Source: Rhodanobacter sp. L36
GTDB lineage: Bacteria; Pseudomonadota; Gammaproteobacteria; Xanthomonadales; Rhodanobacteraceae
Assembly (NCBI RefSeq): GCF_009765755.1
Contig: NZ_LMUV01000011.1
Coordinates: forward strand, 909,576-973,575
Length of the DNA stretch: 64,000 bases
Reading direction: 5' to 3'
Shown: piece after piece, positions 37,416 through 50,311 of the stretch
How the letters are laid out: each line of letters starts with the position of its first letter
How positions within the stretch are numbered: position 1 is the first letter of the stretch
Made by a program: the position numbers and the translations under genes
The notes under the pieces: model-generated
What the model saw: only the letters and a program-made list of their open reading frames with translations
Database searches by the model: none
Told to the model about the DNA's origin: nothing

Positions 37416-39584
37416 ATGCTCGTATCGCGCTGCACGACTTTGGCCGCCGTTCTCGCAGCCAGTTTCTGCGTAACGGCCTGCCATCGGGATTCATCGCCAG
37501 CGCCGACTGCCGCATCGTTGCAACGCGCGCAGGACGAACTTTCGCAACCGGCCTGGCTTCATGACCACCTCCCCGCGACTACCGTCGGATACATCCGCCT
37601 TGCATCGCCGTGGGGTTTGCTTGGCGCGGCACAAACGGGGCGTCCGCTCGATGCAGTGATGGCCAGTGAGCAAAACCTCAAGGCAATTGCCTCATTGCGC
37701 AGCGCCATCGCCAGCGACAAGACACTGTCCGATGCCGGTGCCACGCCTTACCTCCTTCCGCTGCTCGCCGACCTGCGTTCGCCGATCGAACTGGCGCTGA
37801 TCGATCCGATCGGAACGCCCTCGCCAAATACGCAGGTGCTCGTGTCGATGCGCATGGCGCAAAAGAGTGTTGATGAAATGAACGCGCGCCTTGCACAGAT
37901 CGGCGCAGCGGCATTGAAGCTTGCCGCACCGCTGGATTCTCACGGCGACGGGAAATTGGCGAACGGTACGCCGCTGCACTTCGATGCGGCCAGCGGCAGG
38001 TTGTTCGCGTTGGCGAGTCGCCTTCCCGCAGATCCTGCGAAGCTCAACGCGCTGCTCGGCGATCTTGCGGGTGCCAAAGCCGACAGCGAAGTGGCCAAAG
38101 CCATTTCGATCCAGGAACAACAGATCGACCAGTCCGGCCAAGGCACGTTCGGGTGGATCAGTCTGCGCGGACTCGGCGGCCTGGCCGCCGGTGCCATTCC
38201 ATCACCGACCGTAGGCACGCTGCCCGGCGACCTGACTTCGAAGACGGAAAGCGTGTCGTTCGGCGCGGGTACGGTTGATGGACATGGACGACTGCGCATC
38301 GTGGTGCACACGCCGCAATCGCGATTGCTCGGCTATCTCGCGCCGGGCCGGTTTGCGCCTGATTTCAAGGTTGCCGGCACGCCACGCTGGGTCTTCAATA
38401 TCGCACTGCCCGGTGGCGAGCAGTTCAAGAATTTCGAGAACAACCTCTCGCTCGACTTCGGTGCCGAACACGCCGCCAGCGTGCGCAATGTCGAAAACAT
38501 GATCCAGCAGAAAGCCGGATTCAGCATCGCTGATCTCACGCAATGGATCGGTCCTGAACTGATCGGGTTCGAGGACGATGCAGGCGTCTATAGCGCCGTA
38601 CGCGTCAACGACAAGCAGGCCTTGTACGACCATCTGCAGGCGCTGGTGCATCGCCAGGGCGGCAGCTTCAAGACGCAGACGATCGATGGCGTCGATATCC
38701 ACTCGCTCACCATGAGTCACGCTGCCGCACCGGCTGCGGACGCGAATCCACAGCAGCGTGCATGGGCAACCATCGGATCGCGTTTCTCGACGCATCTGTA
38801 CTGGATCGAAGACGGCCATTTCCTGATCTTCGCCAGGGTTCCGCAGGCGCTGGCCGATCGCGGCGCGGCAAAGCTGGACACGTCGCTCGATGCATGGCTG
38901 AAGACGCAGGCATGGCACGGCAACGAAAGCCTGTTCGGTTTCACCACCGTATCGCACGATGCCCAGCGCGACGCGTACTACGGTTACCTGCAGGTGCTGC
39001 AGTTGCTTGGCGATCTCAGTGGAGAACCCACCGACCTGGCCAGTATGCCCGCCGCGCATTCTCTCAACCTGCCGCGGCAGGGCGTGATCGGCATGGACCT
39101 GGGCGCCACCACCGACGATCTCTCGCTCAACATCACTTACGAGCAACAGCCGCTCGAAATGCTGACCGGCAGCAGCGGCAGCGGATCGATGACCACGATC
39201 GCGGCCGTTGCCATTGTCGCCGCCGTGGCGATTCCGGCTTATCAGGACTACGTGATCAAGGCGCAGGTCAACGAAGGCGTCGCGCTTGCCGGCGCCGCGA
39301 AGACCGCACTCACCGCCTATCACCAGCAGCATGGGCACTGGCCGAAGGACAATCAGCAAGCTGGGCTTTCGTCGCCGACCGACATCAAGGGGCGCTACGT
39401 CGACAGCATCACCGCCGAAAGCGAGGGCGATATCCGCGTCCATTTCAGCGCGGTGCCGCCATCGCAGGCAAACGCGCAACTCGGCGGCAAGACGCTGATC
39501 TTCACGCCCGACGGCGACGCGTGGCATTGCCATTCCGACGATATCGTCGACAAGAACCTGCCGGCGGATTGCCGCAAACCCTGA
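37416..39584 (+). CDS. Lipoprotein fused to a type IV pilin-like C-terminal domain
   Basis: The 722-residue protein starts at ATG 37416 with a strong AAGGGGAT. Its N-terminus is a lipoprotein signal with lipobox VTAC (Cys22). Residues about 30-585 form a soluble domain I do not recognise, only loosely like DUF3352 proteins. At 592-610 a short hydrophobic stretch (TTIAAVAIVAAVAIPAYQDY) begins a clear pilin N-terminal helix, followed by VNEGVALAGAAKTAL and a pilin head with a C-terminal Cys705-Cys719 loop. The prepilin cleavage motif GFTLIE is missing, so processing by the prepilin peptidase looks unlikely. If the hydrophobic stretch spans a membrane, head and lipoprotein part fall on opposite sides. 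No other pilus genes are nearby. Confidence 0.85.
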   Translation: MLVSRCTTLAAVLAASFCVTACHRDSSPAPTAASLQRAQDELSQPAWLHDHLPATTVGYIRLASPWGLLGAAQTGRPLDAVMASEQNLKAIASLRSAIASDKTLSDAGATPYLLPLLADLRSPIELALIDPIGTPSPNTQVLVSMRMAQKSVDEMNARLAQIGAAALKLAAPLDSHGDGKLANGTPLHFDAASGRLFALASRLPADPAKLNALLGDLAGAKADSEVAKAISIQEQQIDQSGQGTFGWISLRGLGGLAAGAIPSPTVGTLPGDLTSKTESVSFGAGTVDGHGRLRIVVHTPQSRLLGYLAPGRFAPDFKVAGTPRWVFNIALPGGEQFKNFENNLSLDFGAEHAASVRNVENMIQQKAGFSIADLTQWIGPELIGFEDDAGVYSAVRVNDKQALYDHLQALVHRQGGSFKTQTIDGVDIHSLTMSHAAAPAADANPQQRAWATIGSRFSTHLYWIEDGHFLIFARVPQALADRGAAKLDTSLDAWLKTQAWHGNESLFGFTTVSHDAQRDAYYGYLQVLQLLGDLSGEPTDLASMPAAHSLNLPRQGVIGMDLGATTDDLSLNITYEQQPLEMLTGSSGSGSMTTIAAVAIVAAVAIPAYQDYVIKAQVNEGVALAGAAKTALTAYHQQHGHWPKDNQQAGLSSPTDIKGRYVDSITAESEGDIRVHFSAVPPSQANAQLGGKTLIFTPDGDAWHCHSDDIVDKNLPADCRKP

Positions 39585-39590
39585 TGCGAG

Positions 39591-39620
39591 TGCGGCACCG
39601 CCGAAGTGCGCGGTGCCGCA
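39591..39620 (+). terminator. 11-bp hairpin after the lipoprotein-pilin gene
   Basis: TGCGGCACCGC pairs perfectly with GCGGTGCCGCA around an 8-nt loop, 6 nt after the stop. No T run follows, so it may be a weak or factor-dependent terminator. Confidence 0.5.
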
Positions 39621-39671
39621 GGATCGACCGGGCGTTCGTCGAAACCACGGGCAAGTTGTCACACAACTCCG

Positions 39672-39677
39672 TATAAT
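39672..39677 (+). promoter_or_regulatory. Consensus -10 element upstream of typA
   Basis: TATAAT lies 62 nt before the typA start. The best -35-like hexamer, TTGTCA at 39656, is only 10 nt away and so too close; the true -35 must be weak. Confidence 0.45.
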
Positions 39678-39738
39678 CAGTGGATTCACCCCTCAAGAAA
39701 CCTGCGCGACGGCCTGTGCGCCGCTCCGAGTCGATCCC

Positions 39739-41565
39739 ATGTCTATCGAAAATCTGCGCAACATCGCCATCGTCGCCCACGTCGATCACGGCAAAACCAC
39801 CCTCGTCGATTGCCTGCTCAAGCAGTCCGGCACGCTCAACGAGCGCACCGTGCTCGCCGAGCGCGTGATGGATTCGAACGACCAGGAAAAGGAGCGCGGC
39901 ATCACGATCCTGGCGAAGAACACCGCCATTACATGGAAAGGCAACCGCATCAACATCGTCGACACGCCGGGACATGCGGATTTCGGTGGCGAAGTGGAGC
40001 GCGTGCTGTCGATGGTCGACTCCGTACTGATCCTGGTCGATGCGATGGACGGCCCGATGCCGCAGACGCGCTTCGTGACGCAGAAAGCATTCGCGATGGG
40101 CTTCAAGCCGATCGTGGTGATCAACAAAGTCGACCGTCCCGGTTCGCGCCCCGAGTGGGTTGTCGAGCAGGTCTGGGATCTGTTCGATCGCCTTGGCGCC
40201 ACGCCGGAGCAGATGGATTTCCCGATCGTTTACGCCTCGGCGTTGAACGGCTACGCCGGCCTCAATGACGACGTGCGCGAAGGCGACATGACGCCGCTGT
40301 ACGAAGCGATCATGCAACACGTGAGCAAGCCGGACGTGGATCCTGACGGCCCGTTCCAGATGCGCATCAGCCAGCTCGACTACAACAGCTTCGTCGGCGT
40401 GATCGGCATTGGCCGCATTCAGCGCGGCGCACTGAAGAAAGGCATGGCGGTGGCCGTCATCGATCGCCATGGAAAGAAGCGCCAGGGCAAAGTGATGCAG
40501 GTGCTGGGCTTCCTTGGCCTGGAGCGTATCGAGCAGGACGGCGCCGAGGCTGGCGACATCGTCGCGATCTCGGGTATCGCCGACCTGACCATCTCGGACA
40601 CCATCTGCGCGCTGGATACGCCCGAGGCGTTGCCGGCGCTGACCGTGGACGAGCCGACGATCTCGATGACCTTCCAGGTCAACAACTCGCCGTTTGCCGG
40701 CAACAAGGATCTTTCCGGCGGCAAGTTCCTGACCAGCCGCCAGTTGCGCGAGCGACTGGATCGCGAACAGGTTCACAACGTGGCGCTGAAAGTCGAGGAA
40801 GGCTCCGACGCCGACAAGTTCCTGGTCTCCGGCCGCGGCGAACTGCATCTGTCGGTGCTGATCGAGAACATGCGTCGCGAAGGCTACGAGCTGGCCGTGT
40901 CGCGTGCGGAAGTGATCATCAAGGAAATCGACGGCCAGAAGATGGAGCCGATCGAGCAACTGGTGGTCGACGTGGAGGAAGTGCACCAGGGCGCCGTGAT
41001 GGAACGGCTTGGCGTGCGCAAAGGCCAGCTGAAGAACATGGAATCCGACGGCAAGGGACGCGTGCGTCTCGATTACGAGATTCCGGCACGCGGCCTGATC
41101 GGCTTCCAGAACCAGTTCAAGACCTTGACCCAGGGTTCCGGCCTGCTGTTCCACGTGTTCGACCATTACGGCCCGAAGGAAGACGGCCAGATCGCCAAGC
41201 GCCTCAACGGCGTGATGATCGCCAATGCCGGCGGCACCACCCCTGCCTACTCGCTCGGGCCGCTGCAGGATCGCGGCAAGCTGTTCGCCGCCGAAGGCGA
41301 CTCGGTGTACGAGGGTCAGCTGGTCGGTATCCACGCGAAGGACAACGACCTCACCGTCAACGTGATCAAGCCCAAGCCGCTCACCAACATGCGTGCGTCC
41401 GGCAAGGACGATGCGATCCAGCTGACGCCGGCGATCAAGTTCACGCTGGAACAGGCGCTGGATTTCATCGACGACGACGAGCTGGTCGAAATCACGCCGA
41501 AAGAAATCCGCCTGCGCAAGAAGAACCTCACCGAGAACGATCGCAAGCGCGCATCGCGCAACTGA
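39739..41565 (+). CDS. typA: Translational GTPase TypA/BipA
   Basis: TypA is a 608-residue ribosome-associated GTPase helping 50S assembly and stress adaptation. G1 is AHVDHGKTT at about residues 13-21, with RGITI (switch I), [11 protein letters not shown] (G3) and NKVDRPG (G4). Elongation-factor-like domains II, III and V follow, then the BipA-specific C-terminal domain (from about residue 485). ATG 39739 gives the family start [12 protein letters not shown] 10-bp terminator follows the stop. Confidence 0.98.
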   Translation: MSIENLRNIAIVAHVDHGKTTLVDCLLKQSGTLNERTVLAERVMDSNDQEKERGITILAKNTAITWKGNRINIVDTPGHADFGGEVERVLSMVDSVLILVDAMDGPMPQTRFVTQKAFAMGFKPIVVINKVDRPGSRPEWVVEQVWDLFDRLGATPEQMDFPIVYASALNGYAGLNDDVREGDMTPLYEAIMQHVSKPDVDPDGPFQMRISQLDYNSFVGVIGIGRIQRGALKKGMAVAVIDRHGKKRQGKVMQVLGFLGLERIEQDGAEAGDIVAISGIADLTISDTICALDTPEALPALTVDEPTISMTFQVNNSPFAGNKDLSGGKFLTSRQLRERLDREQVHNVALKVEEGSDADKFLVSGRGELHLSVLIENMRREGYELAVSRAEVIIKEIDGQKMEPIEQLVVDVEEVHQGAVMERLGVRKGQLKNMESDGKGRVRLDYEIPARGLIGFQNQFKTLTQGSGLLFHVFDHYGPKEDGQIAKRLNGVMIANAGGTTPAYSLGPLQDRGKLFAAEGDSVYEGQLVGIHAKDNDLTVNVIKPKPLTNMRASGKDDAIQLTPAIKFTLEQALDFIDDDELVEITPKEIRLRKKNLTENDRKRASRN

Positions 41566-41587
41566 TCGCATCGACACGTGTTGAAAC

Positions 41588-41618
41588 AGAGGCCGCCGCA
41601 AGGCGGCCTCTTTCATTT
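41588..41618 (+). terminator. Rho-independent terminator of typA
   Basis: A 10-bp stem AGAGGCCGCC/GGCGGCCTCT with loop GCAA is followed by TTTCATTT, 22 nt past the stop. Confidence 0.9.
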
Positions 41619-41665
41619 AAAAATGGAGCCGTGGCAAGGCGACGTTTTGCCCGTGAGTTTCGTGA

Positions 41666-42616
41666 TCAACCCGAAGTCGTCTTTGGCTTCGCGTCGATGA
41701 CGCTCAAACCTGGTCGTTGACGTGCCAGCTTGCGCAGCAGCTCGGCAAACGCGCGCAGTTCGTCGTGCCACGGCGACGCGTCGCGCCAGTACAGCGCGAT
41801 CTCCCTGCCCGACGCCTGGCCTTTCAGCTTGGCAAGCACGATGTTAGGCATTGAAGCCAATCTTTCATGCGCCAGCGCCGGAACCAGCGCGTAACCACCG
41901 CGCAGGCTGACCAGTGCGGCGAGGCTTTCCAGGCTCACGTCCTGCACGTGACCGTGTCCGCCGCCATCGACATCGAGCCCGTCGGCGTGGCTTTCCGCCA
42001 TCAATGTCGCTTCGGCAGGATCCAGTTGATCGAGCGCAATGCCGGACTTGTCTGCCAGCGGATGATCGGCGCGCAACATCAATTCCCACGGCTCGAAGAA
42101 CAACGGACGTCCGGCGATGCCACTCATCGTCCCAATCGGTGGCGCCAGCACGGCATCGAGTTCGCCTTCGTGCAATCGACGCAACAGACCGCGTGGTTTG
42201 CCTTCGGACAGGCTCAGTTGCGCGCCCGGAAAATGTTGCGGAAAAGGCGCAATCAGATGCGGCAGGAGGTACGGCCCAAGCGACGCGGGAACGCCAAGAC
42301 GCAGTTCACCACCGAACGCCACCGCGCCTGCACGCGCCACTTGCTGCAGGTGTTCGCCGGCGGCGAGCACGGCATCGATCTGCTGCAACAGTCGTTGACC
42401 GCCGGCCGTCGGCACGATGCGTCGGCCACCACGTTCGAACAATGGCGCACCGAGCGCCTGCTCCACTTTCTGCACTTGATGGGAAAGCCCGGACGCGCTG
42501 ATATGCATGGCGCGCGCCGCGCTGTTGAAACTGCCATGTCGATGCACCGCCTGCACCAGCGCAAGATCGCGCAGGGACACTGCTGCCAGGGCCATCGAAA
42601 TCATCGAATGCTGCAT
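41666..42616 (-). CDS. LysR family regulator, OxyR-like but without redox cysteines
   Basis: This LysR-type regulator of about 316 residues has an N-terminal winged-helix domain ([27 protein letters not shown]) and a substrate domain whose C-terminal half resembles OxyR ([43 protein letters not shown]). In the segment matching the peroxide-sensing disulfide loop of OxyR there are no cysteines; a His-rich GGGHGH sits nearby. It may thus sense something other than peroxide. It diverges from acnA with about 250 nt between them, a common place for a regulator acting on the neighbour. Several in-frame ATGs near 42595-42616 make the exact start uncertain. Confidence 0.87.
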   Translation of the reverse strand: MQHSMISMALAAVSLRDLALVQAVHRHGSFNSAARAMHISASGLSHQVQKVEQALGAPLFERGGRRIVPTAGGQRLLQQIDAVLAAGEHLQQVARAGAVAFGGELRLGVPASLGPYLLPHLIAPFPQHFPGAQLSLSEGKPRGLLRRLHEGELDAVLAPPIGTMSGIAGRPLFFEPWELMLRADHPLADKSGIALDQLDPAEATLMAESHADGLDVDGGGHGHVQDVSLESLAALVSLRGGYALVPALAHERLASMPNIVLAKLKGQASGREIALYWRDASPWHDELRAFAELLRKLARQRPGLSVIDAKPKTTSG

Positions 42617-42865
42617 GTCATGAAAGGCGTTTGTGTGTGTCGGACATCGGGCTCATCCTGTGCGGCGAAGTCGGCCTGTAACGATTCGCTCAGTTTACCG
42701 CTGCATGGAACGGATCACCTCGCAACATGTTTCGGCGTCATCCGTTGGTCGTCGATCGGATCGCGGCAGTGTCGACTTTTGAGCGATAATTATTGTTTGC
42801 CAGGCCGGCAATCCGCCACACACACGTTCGAACATCCCAGCCGCAGGATTCAGCCAGGAGCTCCC

Positions 42866-45616
<2,751 letters not shown>

Positions 45617-45637
45617 GCAACGCCGCATGCTGAATTG

Positions 45638-45667
45638 AAAACGCCCCGATGACGGGGCGTTTTTTTT
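45638..45667 (+). terminator. Rho-independent terminator of acnA
   Basis: An 11-bp stem AAAACGCCCCG/CGGGGCGTTTT with loop ATGA continues into a run of T. Confidence 0.93.
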
Positions 45668-45781
45668 GCGAAGTATGCAGCCAAAGCCTTGCGATTCTTG
45701 CGGGTCAGCGATGATCCGTTTTCCATTTCCGACGAAACGCGACATGCTCTTCCTCGTTGAACATTGATCAAGGATATGCGG

Positions 45782-46486
45782 ATGCCAGCTCTTTCTTCGA
45801 ACAAAAAACTTCTACTCATCGGCGCATCGCGCGGACTCGGCCTTGCCTTGGCAGAGGAATACCTCAAGCGCGGATGGGACGTTGTCGCCACCGAACGCGC
45901 CGGGAGCAAATCCGGATTGCACGACTTGGCGCAGTCTCATGGCGAACGACTCGAGATCGAGAAAGTCGATATCGTCGACCCGGAACAGGTGGCTGCATTA
46001 CACGCTCGTCTTGCGTCGAGAAAATTCGACATGCTGTTTGTCAACGCAGGCGTCAAGAACGGTGACGGCGAAACGATCGCGAACGTAACGACCGACGAGT
46101 TTGTGCGCGTGATGGTCACCAACGCGCTGAGCCCGATGCGCGTCATCGAAACGTTTCAGGACGTCGTACTTCCCCGGGGCACGATCGGCATCATGTCTTC
46201 CGGGTTGGGAAGCGTCGCCAACAACGAGAACGGCGGCTATGAGGTCTATCGCGGCAGCAAGGCAGCACTCAACACTTTCATGCGCAGTTTCGCCGCTCGT
46301 AGCGCGGATGATTCGAGGACGTTACTGCTTATGGCGCCAGGCTGGGTGCGAACCGACATGGGCGGTCCTCAAGGCCGCCTGAGTATCGAAGAAAGCATTC
46401 CGAACCTCGCAAACACGATGGACGCGCAGGCCGGAAAAGCAGGCCTCCAATATCTGGATTATCTGGGTCGCCAGATTCCGTGGTGA
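45782..46486 (+). CDS. SDR family oxidoreductase
   Basis: This 234-residue short-chain dehydrogenase starts MPALSSNKK at ATG 45782, 7 nt after AAGGA; ATG 45776 is another option. The nucleotide-binding GASRGLGLALA and the VNAGVKNG motif are clear. The active site is Ser in MSSGLGS and YEVYRGSKAAL with Tyr/Lys spaced as YxxxK (Y-R-G-S-K). The final part is related to C-factor-like SDRs. The substrate is unknown. Confidence 0.85.
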   Translation: MPALSSNKKLLLIGASRGLGLALAEEYLKRGWDVVATERAGSKSGLHDLAQSHGERLEIEKVDIVDPEQVAALHARLASRKFDMLFVNAGVKNGDGETIANVTTDEFVRVMVTNALSPMRVIETFQDVVLPRGTIGIMSSGLGSVANNENGGYEVYRGSKAALNTFMRSFAARSADDSRTLLLMAPGWVRTDMGGPQGRLSIEESIPNLANTMDAQAGKAGLQYLDYLGRQIPW

Positions 46487-46517
46487 ATACGGTGCCGCGC
46501 CGTCGCGTATAGCGGTT

Positions 46518-46952
46518 TCAGTTGGAATGCGTCCACGTCGCGGTGTAGCAAAGCCAGTGACGACCGTCCTTTCGCCACGCCGATTCCACGTGATAAACGC
46601 CGAGTTGATCCGGCAGCCACTTGCCGCCGCTGGTCAGTGTGACGGTGAACGTCGCGACGATTCGTTCGCCGCGAGGTTCGATCGTTATTGGCCCTGTCGC
46701 CACACCGATGTGGTCACCGCGCAGCGCCACAAGTCGGATCGTGTTCGCGAGCGATCGTCGATCGAGCTCGCCGCTATTGCCGTCGAAATCGTCGCTGAGC
46801 GACGCGGTGACGTCACTCGCCGAACCAGCTTCGGCAGCCTTGGCAACCGAGGCGATTGACTCGCGTACCTGCACATCGTCGGGCGTGTGGTGACAGCCCG
46901 CAAGGGCCGTGATGCCGAGCAACAGAAGCAGGGATAGCATGGCGATTTTCAT
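46518..46952 (-). CDS. Small lipoprotein, NTF2-like fold likely
   Basis: The 144-residue product has a lipoprotein signal with lipobox LAGC (Cys20). The rest is short and soluble, with helices then a curved beta-rich part (VRESIASVAKAAEAG, IVATFTVTLTSGGKW, VYHVESAWRKDGRHW), resembling NTF2-like/SnoaL-type proteins. I chose ATG 46952, since the upstream frame shows no pattern. It diverges from fadD across about 170 nt. Role unknown. Confidence 0.75.
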   Translation of the reverse strand: MKIAMLSLLLLLGITALAGCHHTPDDVQVRESIASVAKAAEAGSASDVTASLSDDFDGNSGELDRRSLANTIRLVALRGDHIGVATGPITIEPRGERIVATFTVTLTSGGKWLPDQLGVYHVESAWRKDGRHWLCYTATWTHSN

Positions 46953-47121
46953 CAGCCCGATGATAGCCAGATCACGACGCACTGCGTCTTGCTGCCGTGC
47001 GCGGACGCATGCTCCAATGCCTCGACGCATGGTTCGCAAAGGACATGCGCATGGTGACGATCCGTCAAACGGTCGTTGACCATTCGGCACAACATCGACA
47101 TCAGCGTGAAGGACCCCGAGC

Positions 47122-48801
47122 ATGAGCAATGAACGTCCGTGGCTGGATCACTATCCCGAGGGCGTGCCCGCTCAGATCGATGTTCATGCGTATGCGTCGG
47201 TGGCGGCGGTACTCGAAGAATCCTTTGGACGCTTCAGCGAAAGGCCGGCGTTCTCCAGCTTCGATCGCAGGCTCACTTACGGTCAGATCGAGGAGATGAG
47301 CCGACACTTTGCCGGATATCTCACCGGTGAGCTGAAGCTGGTCAAGGGCGACCGCATCGCGATCATGATGCCCAACGTCTTGCAGTACCCGATCGCACTT
47401 TATGGCGCGTTGCGCGCCGGCCTTGTGGTGGTCAACACCAACCCGCTTTACACGGCGCGCGAGTTGCAACATCAACTTGAAGACGCTGGCGCGAAAGCGA
47501 TCGTCGTTCTCGATAACTTCGCCGCGACGCTGCAGCAGGTGGTGGCACACACGCAGGTCAAGCACATCGTCACCACCGGCATCGGCGATCTGCTCGGCGC
47601 GAAGGGTGTGCTGATCAATTTCGTGCTCAAGCGTGTCAAGAAAATGGTGCCTTCGTTCCAGCTTTCGCAGGCAGTGCGCTTCCGCGATGCGTTGACTCGC
47701 GGCGCGGCACACCCGATGCCGAAAGTGGAATTGGCCCACGAAGACATCGCCTTTCTCCAATACACCGGCGGCACCACCGGCGTGGCCAAGGGTGCGATGC
47801 TCACGCACGGCAACATGGTGGCGAACATGCTGCAGGCCGATGCATGGATCGGCAAGAACATGAAGTCGGGCCAGGAAGTGGTGATCACTGCGCTGCCGCT
47901 GTATCACATCTTTTCGCTATGCGCGAACGGACTGGTGTTCAGCCGTCTGGGCGGCTTGAACTGGTTGATCACTAACCCGCGCGACATGCCTGCGTTCGTC
48001 AAGGAACTGAAGAAATCCGGCTTCACTGCGCTTACCGGCGTCAATACGCTGTTCAACGGATTGCTCAATACACCCGGCTTTGCCGAACTTGATTTCTCGA
48101 AGCTGCACCTGTCGCTCGGCGGCGGCATGGCCGTCCAGCGTGCCGTGGCCGACCGTTGGAAAAAGGTCACCGGCTGCACGCTGGCCGAAGCCTACGGGCT
48201 TACCGAAACCTCACCCGCGGTCTGCATCAACCCGCTCGATCTGAAGGAATACAACGGCTCCATCGGCCTGCCGATTCCGTCCACGGATGTCGCGATCTGG
48301 TCGGAGGACGGCAAGCGGCTTCCGGTTGGTGAGGCCGGCGAACTCATGGTAAGCGGGCCGCAGGTGATGAAGGGTTACTGGCAGCGCGACGACGAGACGA
48401 TCAAGGTGCTTGGCAGCGATGGCTGGCTGCACACCGGCGACATCGCGAAGATGGACGAGAACGGCTACTTCTATATCGTCGACCGCAAGAAAGACATGAT
48501 CCTCGTATCGGGTTTCAACGTGTACCCGAACGAGGTCGAGGACATCGTGATGCAGCATCCTGGTGTGCTCGAAGTCGCGGCCGTGGGCGTGCCGGACGAG
48601 CACTCCGGCGAAGTGGTGAAGCTGTTCGTCGTGCGCAAGGATCCCAACCTCACCGAGGAAACGCTCAGGCAGTTCTGCCGCGAAAACCTGACCGGCTACA
48701 AGCGGCCCAAGGCGATCGAGTTTCGCGATGCCTTGCCCAAGACCAATGTCGGCAAGATTCTTCGTCGCGAACTGCGTGACGGGACGAAAGCCGCCACCTG
48801 A
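47122..48801 (+). CDS. fadD: Long-chain fatty-acyl-CoA ligase
   Basis: This 559-residue ANL-superfamily enzyme activates fatty acids with ATP and CoA. The AMP-binding signature [18 protein letters not shown] (about 213-230), [27 protein letters not shown] and the C-terminal domain lysine in [14 protein letters not shown] are all present. AAGGAC lies upstream of ATG 47122. It is monocistronic, with a hairpin just after the stop, and most resembles FadD. Confidence 0.94.
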   Translation: MSNERPWLDHYPEGVPAQIDVHAYASVAAVLEESFGRFSERPAFSSFDRRLTYGQIEEMSRHFAGYLTGELKLVKGDRIAIMMPNVLQYPIALYGALRAGLVVVNTNPLYTARELQHQLEDAGAKAIVVLDNFAATLQQVVAHTQVKHIVTTGIGDLLGAKGVLINFVLKRVKKMVPSFQLSQAVRFRDALTRGAAHPMPKVELAHEDIAFLQYTGGTTGVAKGAMLTHGNMVANMLQADAWIGKNMKSGQEVVITALPLYHIFSLCANGLVFSRLGGLNWLITNPRDMPAFVKELKKSGFTALTGVNTLFNGLLNTPGFAELDFSKLHLSLGGGMAVQRAVADRWKKVTGCTLAEAYGLTETSPAVCINPLDLKEYNGSIGLPIPSTDVAIWSEDGKRLPVGEAGELMVSGPQVMKGYWQRDDETIKVLGSDGWLHTGDIAKMDENGYFYIVDRKKDMILVSGFNVYPNEVEDIVMQHPGVLEVAAVGVPDEHSGEVVKLFVVRKDPNLTEETLRQFCRENLTGYKRPKAIEFRDALPKTNVGKILRRELRDGTKAAT

Positions 48802-48805
48802 AACG

Positions 48806-48830
48806 AAGGCGCCCGCGCAATGCGGGCGTC
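48806..48830 (+). terminator. Hairpin after fadD
   Basis: CGCCCGC/GCGGGCG (48810-48816 with 48822-48828) forms a 7-bp stem with a 5-nt loop. The T run is poor (GTCGTTCTC). Confidence 0.5.
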
Positions 48831-48856
48831 GTTCTCGGTGAAACAGGCAGTGCGCG

Positions 48857-49225
48857 TCAGCTGTCTTTCCAGTACTCCAGAATATCCGCGTATCCGCCAA
48901 GCAGATTCCATAGCGGCACCTGTTTGTCTTCCGGGATACGGCTGTAGGAAAAACCGATGTGATGATCGGAAACACGCGCCACCATCGCCTCCAGATGGAT
49001 GTGCAGATCGTGTCCGAAAATCATGTCGAGTATCCAGCTCTGCCCCGGCTCGCCGGACCACCCAAGCGGGCGTCGCAACAGCGCACCGGTCGCTGAAATA
49101 TCCACCAGCTCGGTCGGATGAGACTCACCGTGGCGGCTCATCAATACGGTCGTCTCGATTTGCATGCGCGCGGGCCGCAGCTGCTCCGGATCGTCGCCAC
49201 CTTGTCCATTTTTTTCGTTCATCAT
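48857..49225 (-). CDS. PilZ domain protein (c-di-GMP-responsive)
   Basis: This 122-residue single PilZ domain protein has the motif ELVDISATGALLRRP and the upstream arginine in LRPARMQIETTVLM, so it may bind c-di-GMP, although the usual RxxxR is not clear. The end (DKQVPLWNLLGGYADILEYW) is amphipathic. AAGGAAAACG precedes ATG 49225 (the next ATG is 49222). It lies alone between fadD and an intergenic region. Confidence 0.8.
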   Translation of the reverse strand: MMNEKNGQGGDDPEQLRPARMQIETTVLMSRHGESHPTELVDISATGALLRRPLGWSGEPGQSWILDMIFGHDLHIHLEAMVARVSDHHIGFSYSRIPEDKQVPLWNLLGGYADILEYWKDS

Positions 49226-50311
49226 CGTCGTACGTTTTCCTTTGTACTTGCAGTTGCCATCGGCAGACTGCATTTCCGATCATCGTGCATCGTATCGTCG
49301 CGCCAATTTTTCGCGTCGGTCCGATCCAGCGCCCTCTTCACCCCTGAATGATCCAGACCAGCTCCAGCCAGTCCCGGACACGGCCCCTACCGCGTTCGAC
49401 ACGGCAGGTAATGCAATCGACATGCCAGCCATGCAAAATTTCGCACTCGTGCGACAGGCACACGCGATGACGCGCCTGTTATTTGGACAGCGAGCGCATC
49501 GCAAATGCTGTGTGTCGGTATCGGATAACGCGCGCACCGCAGCGCGCATCACTACGCGACGCTTGGGAGTCGCATGACACCCCGGCACGGAAAGCGCGCG
49601 CAGCGCACGACGATCACATCGGTCGACAACTGAATGCGCCCCGGTCCAGCCGGCGAAAGCGTTTCTCCCCTTCTCCATCAGCACGCTCCGCCTCATGCCA
49701 GCGGCCCCCGTCGCGATCTGTAGCGGACGCATTGGGTCACATACGGCCCATGATCCGGTTGACCGGCCTGTCGATGGATCCATTCCTTCGGCGCCGGCTT
49801 TTTCATTGTGCCCGCGCCGACGCCGGAGATAAACCTGTCAGTGACAGGATCAGCTCGGGAATCAAGCCAAATGGCGATCGCTGGACTTGTATCCGGCCAG
49901 CCATTACTCTTCGCCAACGCGTGGCTCCCCGGACAGCCTTTTGCCGATACCTTCGGCGAAACCAGTGGATTCCACCGATAGCTCTCGAACCGAACGATTG
50001 AACCGTCAGTGGCGTCGCTATTCGCCACCTTGACGACCCGCGTCCTTTGCCGTGGCTAACAACCCGGATCTCGGCACGAATGGGTCGTTTGCGATCCGCC
50101 TGATCGAACCACCAGCGAGTGGCTTCGTCATGCCTTCGTGACGCAGGCGCGGAATGCGCCCGGTTGAAGATGATGTTGAACACTGCAATACCCGGGGGCG
50201 CCGCCGTTAGGCCGTGTTCCGAGCACGGAGCTTCCCGCGCGCTGCTGGAATGAATCCGATCACCACAGAACGCACTGCCAGCCGCTGAAGGCGGCCCAAC
50301 GACATGCATCG
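49226..50311. other. 1.1-kb region without a supported gene
   Basis: No frame here shows codon bias, family motifs or a good start. The minus-strand frame 50028-49693 and the Arg-rich plus frame 49483-50001 look like chance openings. A small palindrome CCTGTCA-G-TGACAGG is at 49834-49848. The region sits directly upstream of scpA and may hold its promoter. It could be a decayed gene; I see no tRNA and no mobile-element ends. Confidence 0.5.

Noticed and set aside
39656-39661. TTGTCA as the -35 of the typA promoter
   Set aside because: Only 10 nt separate it from TATAAT, too short for a sigma70 promoter.
39502-41616. 704-codon minus-strand open frame opposite typA
   Set aside because: It results from codon bias of typA in a high-GC genome; the translation has no recognisable domain.
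49483-50001. Arg-rich plus-strand frame in the gene-free region
   Set aside because: No codon bias, start signal or homology pattern; typical chance frame in GC-rich DNA.
49693-50028. Minus-strand frame of 111 codons in the gene-free region
   Set aside because: Less Arg-rich than other shadows but still without recognisable motif or ribosome-binding site; kept only as part of the intergenic entry.
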